A DNA stretch of 64,000 nt from Ursidibacter arcticus (GCF_009761375.1 NZ_LEKM01000221.1:34930-98929), one strand, 5' to 3'. Positions 1-8,844 are shown, counted from the stretch's first letter. Notes: generated by a model from the letters alone, not told the origin. Numbers and translations: made by a program.

Positions 1-1013
1 GTATTATTGTGGGTGCAGTGTCATTAACAGGTTTTGGCGTACAACTTTCGGGCATTATTGAAATGCTTTCAATGGGTAACATTTTGTTGATGTTAATCCT
101 TGTGGCAATTTTCAGTTTAATTCTTGGAATGGGCTTACCAACCACCGCAAACTATATTGTCGTATCTTCTTTAATGGCATTAGTTATTGTTGAAGTAGGT
201 AAACAAAATGGTCTAATCGTACCGCTTATTGCTGTTCACCTTTTTGTCTTCTATTTCGGCATTATGGCAGACGTAACCCCACCTGTTGGCTTAGCCTCTT
301 TTGCTGCTGCGGCAATTTCAGGCGGTAGCCCAATCAAAACAGGGGTTCAAGCGTTCTATTACAGTTTAAGAACCGCTATTTTGCCATTCCTATTTATTTT
401 CAATACCGATTTATTGTTAATTGATGTAGGTTGGGCGAAAGGTATTTTGGTCTTCTTGAGTGCGACTATTGGTATCTTGATTTTTACTTCAGCAACAATG
501 AACTATTTCTTAGTGAAAAATAAACTGTGGGAAAGTCTCGTACTTATTTTTGCAGCCTTTGTATTATTCAGACCAGGGTTCTTTATGGAGCATATTTCAC
601 CAACTGCTCGCCATATTGAGCCTGCAAAAATGGTTGAAGAAATTGCGAAAACGCCAGTGGGGCAACATTTAACCATTAAAGTGGCGGGTGTAAACCCATA
701 CGGCAAACCAATCGAATTTTACTCACAGCTCACTGTACCACAGGGCGATAGTGGTGAAGATCGAATTAAAGCACTTGGTTTAACGTTACTGGATACAGGC
801 GAGAAAATTGAGATTGACGGTAAAGCATCACCGAAAATTATTATTGATAATGTCGAGCTTGAGTCCCCAGCCGCTAAAGTCGGCTTAAATTGGGATCAAA
901 CCATTCTTGATGTTGCCTTGCCACAAAGCTCATTACCAAAAGAGTTGATGTTTATTCCTGCATTGTTACTTATTTTAGGTGTTGCGTGGAATCAACGTCG
1001 TCGTAAACCTTAA
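1..1013 (+). CDS. TRAP transporter fused permease, C-terminal part (5' truncated by window edge)
   Basis: The reading frame is open to the first base, so the gene begins upstream; the GTG at 9 is an internal valine. What remains is about 335 residues. Hydrophobic helices fill roughly residues 10-190 and include the segment LGMGLPTTANYIVV and a downstream DVTPPVGLASFAAAA, both typical of the large (12-TM) subunit of TRAP transporters of the fused DctQM/TAXI type. After about residue 195 the chain becomes soluble and ends with one more membrane segment and a basic tail, as in the C-terminal extension (DUF3394) of these fused permeases. It acts in the inner membrane, driving solute uptake with a sodium or proton gradient and a periplasmic binding protein that is not in the window. 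The substrate cannot be read from the sequence. Confidence 0.88.
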   Translation, partial: IIVGAVSLTGFGVQLSGIIEMLSMGNILLMLILVAIFSLILGMGLPTTANYIVVSSLMALVIVEVGKQNGLIVPLIAVHLFVFYFGIMADVTPPVGLASFAAAAISGGSPIKTGVQAFYYSLRTAILPFLFIFNTDLLLIDVGWAKGILVFLSATIGILIFTSATMNYFLVKNKLWESLVLIFAAFVLFRPGFFMEHISPTARHIEPAKMVEEIAKTPVGQHLTIKVAGVNPYGKPIEFYSQLTVPQGDSGEDRIKALGLTLLDTGEKIEIDGKASPKIIIDNVELESPAAKVGLNWDQTILDVALPQSSLPKELMFIPALLLILGVAWNQRRRKP

Positions 1014-1023
1014 CTATAAAACT

Positions 1024-1068
1024 AAAGCGGTGAGATGATTGGAAAATTTTGCAAGAATCTGACCGCTT
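1024..1068. repeat. Inverted pair of uptake-signal cores (hairpin)
   Basis: AAAGCGGTGAGAT at 1024 faces ATCTGACCGCTT ending at 1068, giving a stem between the permease stop and the stress-protein start. The arms are uptake-signal cores. No T-run follows, so it is a weak terminator or an intercistronic hairpin. Confidence 0.5.
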
Positions 1069-1084
1069 ATTAAAGGAAATCAAT

Positions 1085-1510
1085 ATGTATAATAAACTCT
1101 TAATTGCGATTGATTTAAGTGATTTGAAAAGTGCCAAATTTGTCGTAGATACTGCATTAAAAATTACCGCAAATAATCCTGATGCGATTTATCGTGTTGT
1201 TACCATTATTGAGCCGATTGATGATAGTTTTATCTCCGCATTCTTACCTAAGAACTTTGATAAATCTGTGATTGAAGAAGCGAATAAAGCCTTACACGAA
1301 TTTACTCAAACACATTTCCCAGCAGGTTCGAAAGTACAACACATCGTCGCTCACGGTACAATCTATGAAGAAATTAACCGTATTGCTGAAGAGAAATCGG
1401 TTGATCTGATTGTGATGTTAGCAAGTAGTAAACCAAAAGCGAAAGGTTTAAGTTCAAATACGGTTAAAGTTGCACGCAATAGCGATAAGCCAATTTTGAT
1501 TTTGCGTTAG
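1085..1510 (+). CDS. Universal stress protein, UspA family
   Basis: Single Usp domain of 141 residues. It starts KLLIAIDLSD, the usual first strand, and ends with SDKPILILR, the usual last strand; the middle has VDLIVMLASSK. The canonical nucleotide loop G-x2-G-x9-G-S/T is not clear (the region reads ASSKPKAKGLSS), so ATP binding is uncertain. I chose the ATG at 1085 because AAAGGA lies 7 bases before it; the in-frame TTG at 1049 would start inside the uptake-signal hairpin. Usp genes often sit downstream of TRAP permease genes, where they are thought to associate with the transporter, and this gene follows the permease by 71 bases in the same direction. Cytoplasmic. Confidence 0.85.
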   Translation: MYNKLLIAIDLSDLKSAKFVVDTALKITANNPDAIYRVVTIIEPIDDSFISAFLPKNFDKSVIEEANKALHEFTQTHFPAGSKVQHIVAHGTIYEEINRIAEEKSVDLIVMLASSKPKAKGLSSNTVKVARNSDKPILILR

Positions 1511-1519
1511 GCAATCAAT

Positions 1520-1584
1520 ACAAGCGGTAGGGTTTTAAGGTATTTTTGCAATTTGCAAAATCCTTTCGCTATCTAACCGCTTGT
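1520..1584. terminator. Terminator-like inverted uptake-signal pair
   Basis: ACAAGCGGT at 1520-1528 is mirrored by ACCGCTTGT at 1576-1584, between two convergent genes. Inner AT-rich segments (ATTTTTGCAATTTGCAAAAT) also pair. Inverted uptake-signal pairs commonly act as terminators in Pasteurellaceae. Confidence 0.6.
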
Positions 1585-1601
1585 TGTTCAATCAATTTTG
1601 T

Positions 1602-2603
1602 TCAGTACGCCACATTACTCGCTAAAACTAAATCCCCTAATTCTTTTGCGATATGCCACATTAGGACTGGGGGGATGGCATTTCCGATTTGCTTATAAGC
1701 CTGAATATCACTGACTGGAAATACAAAGTTATCAGGAAAAGATTGAATACTTGCAGCTTCTTTAGGGGTAAATCTTCGATAGATCTCTTTAGATGGGTCA
1801 ACCAGTAAAACGGGATCTCTAGAATTTAAGCTTGCTTTGGATAAATGCGAAGTGATTGTTAGGCATTGTCCTTCTAAATCTTGCCACACGCCACGCTTCA
1901 TATTATTTTTAGCATTTTTCATTCCTTGAACCGCTTTTTCTGAAAAATAATACTTTTGCTCATCAATGGTTAAACTGGGAATTACATTTTTAAGAGCGAC
2001 CCACTTTTCTGTATACAATTCTGCATTTTCAGAATGCGTTTCGTTAGGAAATTTAAAAGTTAAATTTAAATCTTTTCTTACACCGACAATAAAAATACGT
2101 TCACGTTTTTGTGGAATGCCAAAATTAGAAGCAAGCAATAATTTAAATTCAACTTGATAGCCCACACTTTCAAACTCAGTTAAAATTTTCTTCAAAATTT
2201 CACCTTTTTGCAAAGTCATTAAACCTTTTACATTTTCACAAATAAAAATTTTTGGTTGTTTTATTTTTAAAATTTTTACTAGTTGTTTATATAAATTAGC
2301 TCGTTCATCATTGGTGTCTTTTGTTGGATTAATCGTACTAAATGATTGACAAGGAAATCCACCTAGCAATACATCAAAATCAGATAAATGTTCAATTTCT
2401 ACATCTTTTATATCCCCACAAATAGCAGGGTGTTTAAAGTTTTGGTTGTATGTTTTAACTGCAAACTTATCAATATCTAAAGCATAATTAATTTCAAATG
2501 GTAATTCATTATAATACTTTCCTAAATAATCAAAATCGCCAATAATCCCTAAATCAGATCCACCACAACCACAAAAAAAAGATGCTACTTTTAGTTTTTT
2601 CAT
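1602..2603 (-). CDS. DNA (cytosine-5)-methyltransferase of a restriction-modification system
   Basis: The 333-residue protein carries the m5C methylase motifs in order: FFCGCGGSDLG (SAM binding, residues 9-19), GGFPCQSFS with the catalytic Cys85, ENV at 123-125, QKRER at 165-169, and C-terminal SIQSFPDNF and QIGNAIPP. It transfers a methyl group from SAM to C5 of cytosine to protect host sites. Its stop is 92 bases from the stress-protein stop. Its start lies 1 base from the end of the nuclease-like gene, so the three R-M genes form one leftward operon. A second m5C enzyme in the same operon suggests an asymmetric target with a different cytosine methylated on each strand (inference). No Dcm-type very-short-patch repair gene is nearby. 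Confidence 0.95.
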   Translation of the reverse strand: MKKLKVASFFCGCGGSDLGIIGDFDYLGKYYNELPFEINYALDIDKFAVKTYNQNFKHPAICGDIKDVEIEHLSDFDVLLGGFPCQSFSTINPTKDTNDERANLYKQLVKILKIKQPKIFICENVKGLMTLQKGEILKKILTEFESVGYQVEFKLLLASNFGIPQKRERIFIVGVRKDLNLTFKFPNETHSENAELYTEKWVALKNVIPSLTIDEQKYYFSEKAVQGMKNAKNNMKRGVWQDLEGQCLTITSHLSKASLNSRDPVLLVDPSKEIYRRFTPKEAASIQSFPDNFVFPVSDIQAYKQIGNAIPPVLMWHIAKELGDLVLASNVAY

Positions 2604-2604
2604 T

Positions 2605-3984
2605 TTAATACTCTAAATCAATACCTGCTGAATTAAAATCCATTCTATACATTGTTGGGATAACTTGGATTATATTTTTCTCATTTTTATCAAAAGGATT
2701 ATTTATCTTTCTTACCACTACCTTGCCAAGAGTAAAATAAACTCGATAAATATTGTAAGCATCACGATATTGCTTAGCGGCTATCCACTCCTTTCTTGTC
2801 AAATTAACAGTATCTAGCCAGCTTAAATCTTTTAAGTCTGGCTCTGTAATGCGAGTAGTGGATTTAACTTCGATAAATCTTGCAAATTCAGGATCTTCTT
2901 TATTTTCTGCTGCATCCACAGAAAGGATATCATAGCCCAATCCACGTTGTTTACCGACTAGCTGAATTTTATTCACCAGTCTAGGGTGTGTTTTTGCAAC
3001 ACGCTCTTTCTCTAAATTGAAGATAAATTCTTCGCCTTGATCACCTAAAGCAGTAGTGCTAATTTTCTTATCTGCATTTTTCTGCTGAGATTCCTGATAA
3101 AACAATGTGGTTGCTAATATCTCAGGATTTTTCACTGCAATTTGTGAGAAATATTCTGACCAATCTGAATACATTTTTAATTTTTGATACTCATTACCTA
3201 AATCATAAGAATAGATATCAAAAGACAATGGCTTATCCAATTCTTCAATAAATAATTTTATTACACTTCTTTCGTTGTTATTTAATAAAATGTAATTATT
3301 ATCCATAATAATCAGGTTTGCTAATTCTAATAAATTTAATTGTTCTCTAATATGTTGAGTATGTCTTGAACCATTACCTAATCTTTTAATTATGCCGTTA
3401 TTTCTGTCAATTTTTATTACGTTCAATACCGTTCTTGTAGTAATCTCTCCTTGCAATACTTCTTGAGCATTAAGTACATAATAACCAATTTCATCTTTAG
3501 TTAATTTTATATTTTCAGTTTGAGCTAGATCTAAAAGGGAAATGATAAAATGAAATGGTTTAAATTTAATTTTGTTTTTCAATCTATCAATTATAGTTTG
3601 AATTTTTTGTGTTCCATTTGGAAATTGAAAATTCAAACATAGATTTTTGAAGAAAGCTGGTTGATCATTGTCTTCAAGTAATTTTGCATTGCTATGTCCT
3701 TCATAGACCAAGCCATCTTTTTCAAAATACAAACCAAATAATTTTCCTGCAATTTCAGTAATATGGTTTCTAATTGTTTTTTTGTGAGCTTCATTTAATG
3801 ATAAAAAATCTTTACCATAGATCACATTTGATAATCTATCATTAAAAATTTTATCAAAATCATGTTTTAAACAAGGGCAAATTTCTGCAATCATACTAGC
3901 ATAAGCAGGTAGTAAATTATCTAATTCTTTTTGCGCTTTACCACGAATAATTGTACATCGATACTGAATGTCAGGATTAAACAT
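2605..3984 (-). CDS. Probable type II restriction endonuclease, DUF3883-like C-terminal nuclease domain
   Basis: 459 residues. Residues 1-260 are mostly helical with LTKDEIGYYVL near 161-171, a phrase seen in AlwI-type restriction enzymes. Residues about 310-420 hold a nuclease-like core: GDQGEEF (314-320), GLGYDILS with Asp352, and FIEVKST with Glu372 and Lys374, which fits a PD-(D/E)xK site of the DUF3883 kind. It lies between two m5C methyltransferases with 1- and 4-base gaps, the normal arrangement of a restriction gene with its protective methylases. The specificity cannot be read. AT content is high relative to the fmt and fabA neighbourhood, consistent with acquisition by transfer. Function as the cutting subunit is inferred from position and core residues. 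Confidence 0.78.
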   Translation of the reverse strand: MFNPDIQYRCTIIRGKAQKELDNLLPAYASMIAEICPCLKHDFDKIFNDRLSNVIYGKDFLSLNEAHKKTIRNHITEIAGKLFGLYFEKDGLVYEGHSNAKLLEDNDQPAFFKNLCLNFQFPNGTQKIQTIIDRLKNKIKFKPFHFIISLLDLAQTENIKLTKDEIGYYVLNAQEVLQGEITTRTVLNVIKIDRNNGIIKRLGNGSRHTQHIREQLNLLELANLIIMDNNYILLNNNERSVIKLFIEELDKPLSFDIYSYDLGNEYQKLKMYSDWSEYFSQIAVKNPEILATTLFYQESQQKNADKKISTTALGDQGEEFIFNLEKERVAKTHPRLVNKIQLVGKQRGLGYDILSVDAAENKEDPEFARFIEVKSTTRITEPDLKDLSWLDTVNLTRKEWIAAKQYRDAYNIYRVYFTLGKVVVRKINNPFDKNEKNIIQVIPTMYRMDFNSAGIDLEY

Positions 3985-3988
3985 AATT

Positions 3989-5026
3989 TTACTCCATATA
4001 TTTTAGAATATGCTTTGCAAGTGTTTTTGCCAACATTGGTGGAACTGCATTGCCTACTTGTCTTAATTGACTGGTTTTCGTACCAAGAAAAATAAAATCA
4101 TCGGGAAATGACTGTATTCTGGCACTTTCTCGTACCGTTGGCACACGATTAAACTGGTAATGAAAATGATGATTGTGTCCCGTATCAATCGTAAAACTTG
4201 GTTTTTGGCTATTCAATCTTGTCCACGCAATGTTTACATTTCTTGTTTTTCTGAATTCTTCAGGTAGATCTTTATAATTACCGCCGTCAGGCACTAAAGA
4301 AATAATGCTTACGGTTTTTTCGGTATGTTGTGTTATTTGGTGATTAAATAAACCTTTGCTTTTTTCTCGCATTTTATTTTGATAATCACTTGATGCAGAA
4401 AGCGGATAATTTCCCCCATCATCTACCGAATAATCAGGCAAATCAGAAATTGCTTCAAAAGCGGTTGTTTTTGTGGTTGTTAATGCAATTGGAAACTCAA
4501 AATTGCACGCTTTTTTAAAACCAACAAAAAATGCTCTGCGACGATTTTGTGGTACACCAAAATCCGATGCCATCAGAATTTGAGAATGAACGTAATAGCC
4601 CAATTTCTCAAAATCTTGCGTAATTTGCTCTTTAATAATTCCTTTTCCCATTGACATCATATTTGGCACATTTTCCATTAAAAAGGCTTTAGGCTGATAA
4701 AATTCCACAAACTCTACAAATGATTTATAAAGCTGGTTTCGTTCATCATCAATCATTCGCTTACCAGCAATGGAAAAGCCTTGGCAAGGAGGACCGCCAA
4801 TAATTACATCAACGGATTTTAATCCTGTTTTCTCCGCAATTTCTTGAGGTTTTGTCGTAAAAAGATTTTCTACAATACCTTGTGCATTGGTATGTGTTGC
4901 ATTAAACGTTTTGATGGCATCATTCCACGAGTCTATGCCTAACTTAACATCGAAGCCAGCTTGTATAAAACCCAACGACAAGCCCCCACAGCCACAAAAT
5001 AAGTCTAAAACGGTTGGTCTATTCAT
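3989..5026 (-). CDS. DNA (cytosine-5)-methyltransferase, second of the pair
   Basis: 345 residues, first gene of the leftward R-M operon. Motifs: LFCGCGGLSLGF (9-20), GGPPCQGFS with catalytic Cys81, MENV (117-120), QNRRR (160-164), target-recognition region roughly 190-290, then SARIQSFPDDF and QVGNAVPP. Complete by length. It differs throughout from the 333-residue methylase of the same operon, so the two are not a recent duplication; the most likely reason for two is an asymmetric recognition sequence. Upstream DNA (5027-5282) has a possible -10 TATACT on the minus strand at 5069-5064 but no clear -35. Confidence 0.95.
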   Translation of the reverse strand: MNRPTVLDLFCGCGGLSLGFIQAGFDVKLGIDSWNDAIKTFNATHTNAQGIVENLFTTKPQEIAEKTGLKSVDVIIGGPPCQGFSIAGKRMIDDERNQLYKSFVEFVEFYQPKAFLMENVPNMMSMGKGIIKEQITQDFEKLGYYVHSQILMASDFGVPQNRRRAFFVGFKKACNFEFPIALTTTKTTAFEAISDLPDYSVDDGGNYPLSASSDYQNKMREKSKGLFNHQITQHTEKTVSIISLVPDGGNYKDLPEEFRKTRNVNIAWTRLNSQKPSFTIDTGHNHHFHYQFNRVPTVRESARIQSFPDDFIFLGTKTSQLRQVGNAVPPMLAKTLAKHILKYME

Positions 5027-5282
5027 TTTTTATTTTAAATTAGTCAAGATAAAAAGTCGGTAAAGTATAGCAAAAATATACCTTTTTGTTGTGTGAATCA
5101 AACTGCTCTAACAATGGACAGGCTAGGTCTGCTTGCCAAACATATAATCCATCCAAATTCTAATTAGCTCTAATTTATTCTTGAAGGAAAATTCTTTATT
5201 AATGGACTTAAATGGTTTTTTAGAAACAAATTTGTCTATTACACAAAAAAACTTGTTTACTCACCGCTTGTATTCAATCAAT

Positions 5283-5702
5283 TTACACTTCAAACGGATT
5301 AAACAACTTTACGCCTGTACGTATAAAATCAGCCGAATTTCGAGTAACGAGAGTTAAATTATGTTGAATAGCACTGGCGGCAATCCAAGCATCGTTTTCA
5401 GGAGCGTGATCAGGAATATGTAATTTGGCACAGATCTCTGCTGTTTTTTCGTCTATTTTAAGGATTTTACTGTGAAATGTCGGTAAAACGACATTATCGA
5501 ACCAAGTTCTCAAAACAGCACCTTGGCGAAAATCCTTATATTCTTTCGCCAGAATACCTCGTTCAATTTCCATTAGCACAATAGCATTGATAAAAATATC
5601 TTGTTCTGAGATTATTGAAAACCACGCAACAAAATTAGGGTTTGCTTTACCTTGTTTGATTTTGCGAACTTCACTGACTACATTTGTATCAAGTAAGTAC
5701 AT
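5283..5702 (-). CDS. VapC-family PIN-domain toxin (ribonuclease)
   Basis: 139 residues starting MYLLDTNVVSE, with the PIN-domain acidic set visible: Asp5, Glu45 (in VLMEIERG), Asp104 (in ENDAWIAASA) and Asp125. These residues bind Mg2+ or Mn2+ for RNA cleavage. This subgroup resembles FitB/VapC proteins, many of which cut initiator tRNA or rRNA; the target here is unknown. The ATG lies 8 bases after the antitoxin stop, so the pair is translated from one leftward transcript. Full length, no lesions. Confidence 0.92.
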   Translation of the reverse strand: MYLLDTNVVSEVRKIKQGKANPNFVAWFSIISEQDIFINAIVLMEIERGILAKEYKDFRQGAVLRTWFDNVVLPTFHSKILKIDEKTAEICAKLHIPDHAPENDAWIAASAIQHNLTLVTRNSADFIRTGVKLFNPFEV

Positions 5703-5710
5703 TTTTACCC

Positions 5711-5971
5711 CTAATCTTCTAAATCAATAGGACGGCGTTGCCCACGACTGCGTGGTTGCAATTCAAGCTCAATATCTTCATCATCAATAGGCAATAAAGC
5801 ATCTAAAGCAGAACGAAATGGTTTTGTCTGTTGTGCTTTTTCATACTCACTATATGTCATTAACACAAATGCGGGTGCTCCACGATTCGTAATGATCACA
5901 GGCTCAATCATCGCTGCTTTTTGAGCTTGACTAGAACGTTGATTAAATTCACGACAGGTCATAATTGGCAT
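5711..5971 (-). CDS. Phd/YefM-family antitoxin
   Basis: 86 residues. The N-terminal half (MTCREFNQRSSQAQKAA, then PVIITNRGAPAFVLMTYSEY) is the Phd/YefM DNA-binding and dimerisation fold. The acidic and disordered C-terminus, with LPIDDEDIELEL, is the part expected to wrap around the VapC toxin. It comes first in the operon, as usual for an antitoxin. GGGAGAG precedes the ATG at 5971. A 10-bp perfect inverted repeat 14 bases upstream is a good candidate for its own operator, which would give the usual autoregulation. Confidence 0.9.
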   Translation of the reverse strand: MPIMTCREFNQRSSQAQKAAMIEPVIITNRGAPAFVLMTYSEYEKAQQTKPFRSALDALLPIDDEDIELELQPRSRGQRRPIDLED

Positions 5972-5984
5972 TTTGTTCTCTCCC

Positions 5985-6014
5985 TAATATTGTAGTTAAG
6001 TAGATACAATATTA
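5985..6014 (-). promoter_or_regulatory. Candidate Phd operator (perfect inverted repeat)
   Basis: TAATATTGTA (5985-5994) and TACAATATTA (6005-6014) form a perfect 10-bp inverted repeat with a 10-bp spacer, just upstream of the antitoxin start. Position and symmetry suit autoregulation by the antitoxin or toxin-antitoxin complex. Confidence 0.6.
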
Positions 6015-6142
6015 CTTCTATTGATAAAATAGAGCAAGCATAAAAATTGAACATTATTTAATTGCCTAATTTGTTTCAACGTTAAAGCCATTTTTACGTT
6101 ACAATAATGTCATTCGACAAAATGACATTTTTATTATCAACG

Positions 6143-7096
6143 ATGAAAAAACTTAACATTATCTTTGCAGGCACGCCTGATTTTGCTGCAACTCATTTAC
6201 AAGCATTACTTAACTCGCAACATAACGTTATTGCTGTTTATACTCAGCCAGATAAGCCCGCAGGACGTGGAAAAAAATTGCAAGCAAGCCCTGTAAAACA
6301 GTTGGCTGAACAGCATAATATTCCTGTTTATCAACCTAAATCTCTGCGTAAAGAAGAGGCTCAAGCAGAGTTACAAGCACTCAATGCCGATGTAATGGTT
6401 GTAGTGGCTTACGGGCTTATTTTGCCTGAAGCAGTGCTTAACGCTCCTAAATACGGTTGTTTAAACGTTCACGGTTCACTCCTTCCACGTTGGCGTGGTG
6501 CAGCTCCAATTCAGCGTGCTATTTGGGCAGGCGATAACGAAACAGGTATTACCATTATGCAAATGGATATCGGACTGGATACAGGCGATATGCTCTATAA
6601 AGTAACAACTCCAATTACACCAACAGAAACATCTGCGACACTTTATGCCAAGCTCGCCGAATTAGCACCGCCTGCACTGATTGAAGTATTAAATGGCTTA
6701 GAAAATGGTCAGTTTAGCCCTGAAAAACAACAAGATGAGTTAGCAAACTATGCGGAAAAATTAACAAAAGAAGAAGCAAAACTAGACTGGAATCTTACCG
6801 CTTGTCAGTTAGAGCGTAACATTCGAGCTTTCAATCCCGCACCTATTGCTTATTTGACATTAGTGCGAGAAGGCGTGGAAGAACGCATTAAAATTTATCA
6901 AGCAAACGTACTTCCACATCAAGCCAAAACAGCAGGAACGATTTTAGCTGTTGATAAAAATGGAATTCAAATTGCCACTCAAGAGGGCGTATTAAATATC
7001 ACACAGCTACAACCCGCAGGAAAAAAACCGATGTTTATTCAAGACTTTTTAAATGGGCGGAGTGATTGGTTTACTGTTGGAGAGTTACTGGAATAA
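6143..7096 (+). CDS. fmt: Methionyl-tRNA formyltransferase
   Basis: Formylates Met-tRNAi with 10-formyl-tetrahydrofolate for translation initiation. From ATG 6143 the protein is 317 residues, the family length, and begins [20 protein letters not shown]. The catalytic Asn-x-His and Asp are in [20 protein letters not shown] and MDIGLDTGD; the C-terminal anticodon-stem domain follows from about residue 205. Earlier in-frame ATGs at 6107 and 6122 would add residues unlike the family, so 6143 is preferred, although no strong ribosome-binding site precedes it. An uptake-signal core, ACCGCTTGT, lies inside the gene near 6798. The usual partner def is absent; the R-M and toxin-antitoxin block lies immediately upstream. 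Confidence 0.96.
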   Translation: MKKLNIIFAGTPDFAATHLQALLNSQHNVIAVYTQPDKPAGRGKKLQASPVKQLAEQHNIPVYQPKSLRKEEAQAELQALNADVMVVVAYGLILPEAVLNAPKYGCLNVHGSLLPRWRGAAPIQRAIWAGDNETGITIMQMDIGLDTGDMLYKVTTPITPTETSATLYAKLAELAPPALIEVLNGLENGQFSPEKQQDELANYAEKLTKEEAKLDWNLTACQLERNIRAFNPAPIAYLTLVREGVEERIKIYQANVLPHQAKTAGTILAVDKNGIQIATQEGVLNITQLQPAGKKPMFIQDFLNGRSDWFTVGELLE

Positions 7097-7162
7097 GAAC
7101 TCCTTAATTTAACGAATTATTATTAAAAATTAGCAATTCTAAATAACCATAAAAAAATTATA

Positions 7163-7179
7163 GAAATATTATAAAATTC
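7163..7179. promoter_or_regulatory. Candidate Zur operator upstream of znuA
   Basis: GAAATATTATAAAATTC lies about 44 bases before the znuA start and resembles the AT-rich dyad GAAATNTTATANNATTTC bound by Zur in gamma-proteobacteria. The dyad is imperfect, so this is tentative. A possible -10 (TAAGAT) follows at 7183. Confidence 0.35.
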
Positions 7180-7222
7180 TGCTAAGATCGGATCGTCAAT
7201 AAACATAAAGGAGACAAATAAA

Positions 7223-8179
7223 ATGTTTAAACGAACTGCTCTTAGCGTTGCTTTATTAAGTGTTACGGCAGCTGCAAATGCTGATGTCCTTACAACAATA
7301 AAACCTTTAGGTTTCATTGCCAGTGCAATTACAGACGGGGTAACTGAAACAAAAGTTCTACTGCCTACCAGTGCATCTCCACACGATTACAGCCTAAAAC
7401 CTTCAGATGTTGAAAAGCTAAAATCCGCAAATTTAGTGGTTTGGGTTGGCGAAGAAATGGAGGCTTTCTTAGAAAAGAGTGTAGATAATTTATCCAAAGA
7501 AAAGGTACTCACCTTGGGAGATGTTGAAGACATTAAACATATCGTAGAGCATGCAAAAGAAGAGAAAGAAGATCATCACGACCACGATCATAAGCACGAA
7601 CATAAACACGATCATAAACATGAACACAATCACTCTCACGGACATGATCATCACCATGATCATGATGAAGATTGGCATATTTGGCTTTCACCAGTAGCAA
7701 GTGAGAAAATTGCGGAGCAGATTGCAATGCGTTTAAGCCAACATATGCCTGAACAAAAAGCTAAAATTGAAGAAAATTTAGCAAGTTTTAAAGTTGCATT
7801 AAACGTAAAAAGCACAGAAATTGCTAAACAATTTACGAATGTAAAAGAAAAAGGATACTACACTTTCCATGATGCTTATGGTTATTTTGAAAAAGCCTAC
7901 GGTTTAAACTCTCTTGGTTCATTTACGATCAATCCGACCATCGCTCCAGGGGCCAAAACGTTAAATACAATCAAGAAAAGTATTGCTAAGAATAAGGCAA
8001 TTTGTTTATTTGCAGAGCCACAATTTACTCCAAAAGTTATTGAAAGCTTGAGTAAAGGGACATCTGCGAAAGTTGGACAATTAGATCCGCTTGGTGCAAA
8101 AGTTGAACTAGGAAAAGATGCTTATCCACAATTCTTACAATCACTTGCGGATCAATTTAGTGAATGTTTAGGTAAATAA
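7223..8179 (+). CDS. znuA: High-affinity zinc ABC transporter, periplasmic binding protein
   Basis: 318 residues with a signal peptide cleaved after ANA at about residue 20. Zinc ligands of the family are visible: His54 in SPHDYSLKP, His152 in DWHIWLSP, and a histidine in TFHDAYGYFE near residue 215. Between them, residues 117-147 are a charged histidine-rich loop of repeated HDH/KHEH units, thought to sequester Zn2+ or sense its level. It hands zinc to the ZnuBC membrane complex, whose genes are not in this window; a detached znuA is normal in Pasteurellaceae. AAAGGAGA sits 11 bases before the ATG. A copy of the short dispersed repeat described below follows the stop. Confidence 0.95.
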   Translation: MFKRTALSVALLSVTAAANADVLTTIKPLGFIASAITDGVTETKVLLPTSASPHDYSLKPSDVEKLKSANLVVWVGEEMEAFLEKSVDNLSKEKVLTLGDVEDIKHIVEHAKEEKEDHHDHDHKHEHKHDHKHEHNHSHGHDHHHDHDEDWHIWLSPVASEKIAEQIAMRLSQHMPEQKAKIEENLASFKVALNVKSTEIAKQFTNVKEKGYYTFHDAYGYFEKAYGLNSLGSFTINPTIAPGAKTLNTIKKSIAKNKAICLFAEPQFTPKVIESLSKGTSAKVGQLDPLGAKVELGKDAYPQFLQSLADQFSECLGK

Positions 8180-8181
8180 AC

Positions 8182-8202
8182 TGTAGAAGATTAAACCTAA
8201 TC
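8182..8202 (+). repeat. Short dispersed repeat, copy 1
   Basis: Copy of a 21-bp motif whose core is GTAGAAGATYAAACCTAAT, immediately after the znuA stop. Only the left half of the palindrome seen in copy 4 (48503) is kept. Confidence 0.55.
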
Positions 8203-8291
8203 CGACATAGTTTCTCATTTAGGATCTAGTTGTATTTTGGGGTGGCTTTCCATTAAATTAGTTTATATGTTATAGCTACATATTTACCAAG

Positions 8292-8325
8292 AAGTAAGTA
8301 AAGGGATAATATCCCTTGCTTACTT
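8292..8325. terminator. Bidirectional terminator between znuA and matP
   Basis: AAGTAAG and AAAGGGAT pair with ATCCCTT and CTTACTT around a short AAT loop. The hairpin overlaps the last codons of matP and lies between two convergent genes. Confidence 0.65.
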
Positions 8326-8763
8326 CAACAACGATTTCAAATTTGCTTTCATTTTAGTGAGTTGTTCCGCATAAATCGCTTTATTTTCAAGCTCATCAAT
8401 TAAGTAATGAATCGTTTCTGATAAAGTCATTCCCATATCAGTGGACTGTTTGGATAGTCTCAGCCAGCTTGCATAGTCTAAATCAATGGATTTCTTGCGT
8501 GTCGATTGCTTCTCGGCATTAAAAAAGCGTTTACGTCTTGCACGAATAGATTGACGCATTTTTTTGCGTTGCTCGGAAGTCATTTCAGCCTTAATCCATT
8601 GCTCGATTTCTTCTGGTTCTTGTAATGTAGTCAGCAGTTGGACTTTTAATTCGATCAGCGTTTGCTCCGTATGTTTGGTAATGTTTTCGCCTTCTCGATG
8701 CTTTTTAAGTAGATATTTCCATTTCCAATTGGCTTCTTGAATTTCTAGTTTCTGATATCTCAT
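8320..8763 (-). CDS. matP: Ter macrodomain organiser MatP
   Basis: 147 residues, closely matching the E. coli MatP plan: start MRYQKLEIQEANWKWKYLLK, the central SIRARRKRFFNAE, then the ribbon-helix-helix DNA-binding part TRKKSIDLDYASWLRL and MTLSETIHYLIDELENK, and a C-terminal coiled coil. MatP binds matS sites in the replication-terminus domain and condenses it, so this window may lie on the terminus side of the chromosome (inference). GGAGG precedes the ATG. It is divergent from lonH, the same arrangement as matP and ycbZ in enterics. Confidence 0.96.
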   Translation of the reverse strand: MRYQKLEIQEANWKWKYLLKKHREGENITKHTEQTLIELKVQLLTTLQEPEEIEQWIKAEMTSEQRKKMRQSIRARRKRFFNAEKQSTRKKSIDLDYASWLRLSKQSTDMGMTLSETIHYLIDELENKAIYAEQLTKMKANLKSLLK

Positions 8764-8838
8764 TTTGCCTCCGAATACATAGTCGATGAAATTTCCAAAA
8801 TCAAGCGACTATGTTGTGAAGTATAGCTGAATTCTAGG

Positions 8839-8844
8839 TATAAT
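8839..8844 (+). promoter_or_regulatory. Likely -10 box of lonH
   Basis: A consensus TATAAT lies 29 bases before the GTG start of lonH in the matP-lonH divergent gap. The matching -35 is weak (TTGTGA at 8814, long spacer). Confidence 0.45.

Noticed and set aside
7490..7727. Long open frames opposite the znuA histidine-rich region
   Set aside because: They arise from the repetitive CAT/CAC/GAT codons of znuA on the other strand; no start site or family resemblance.
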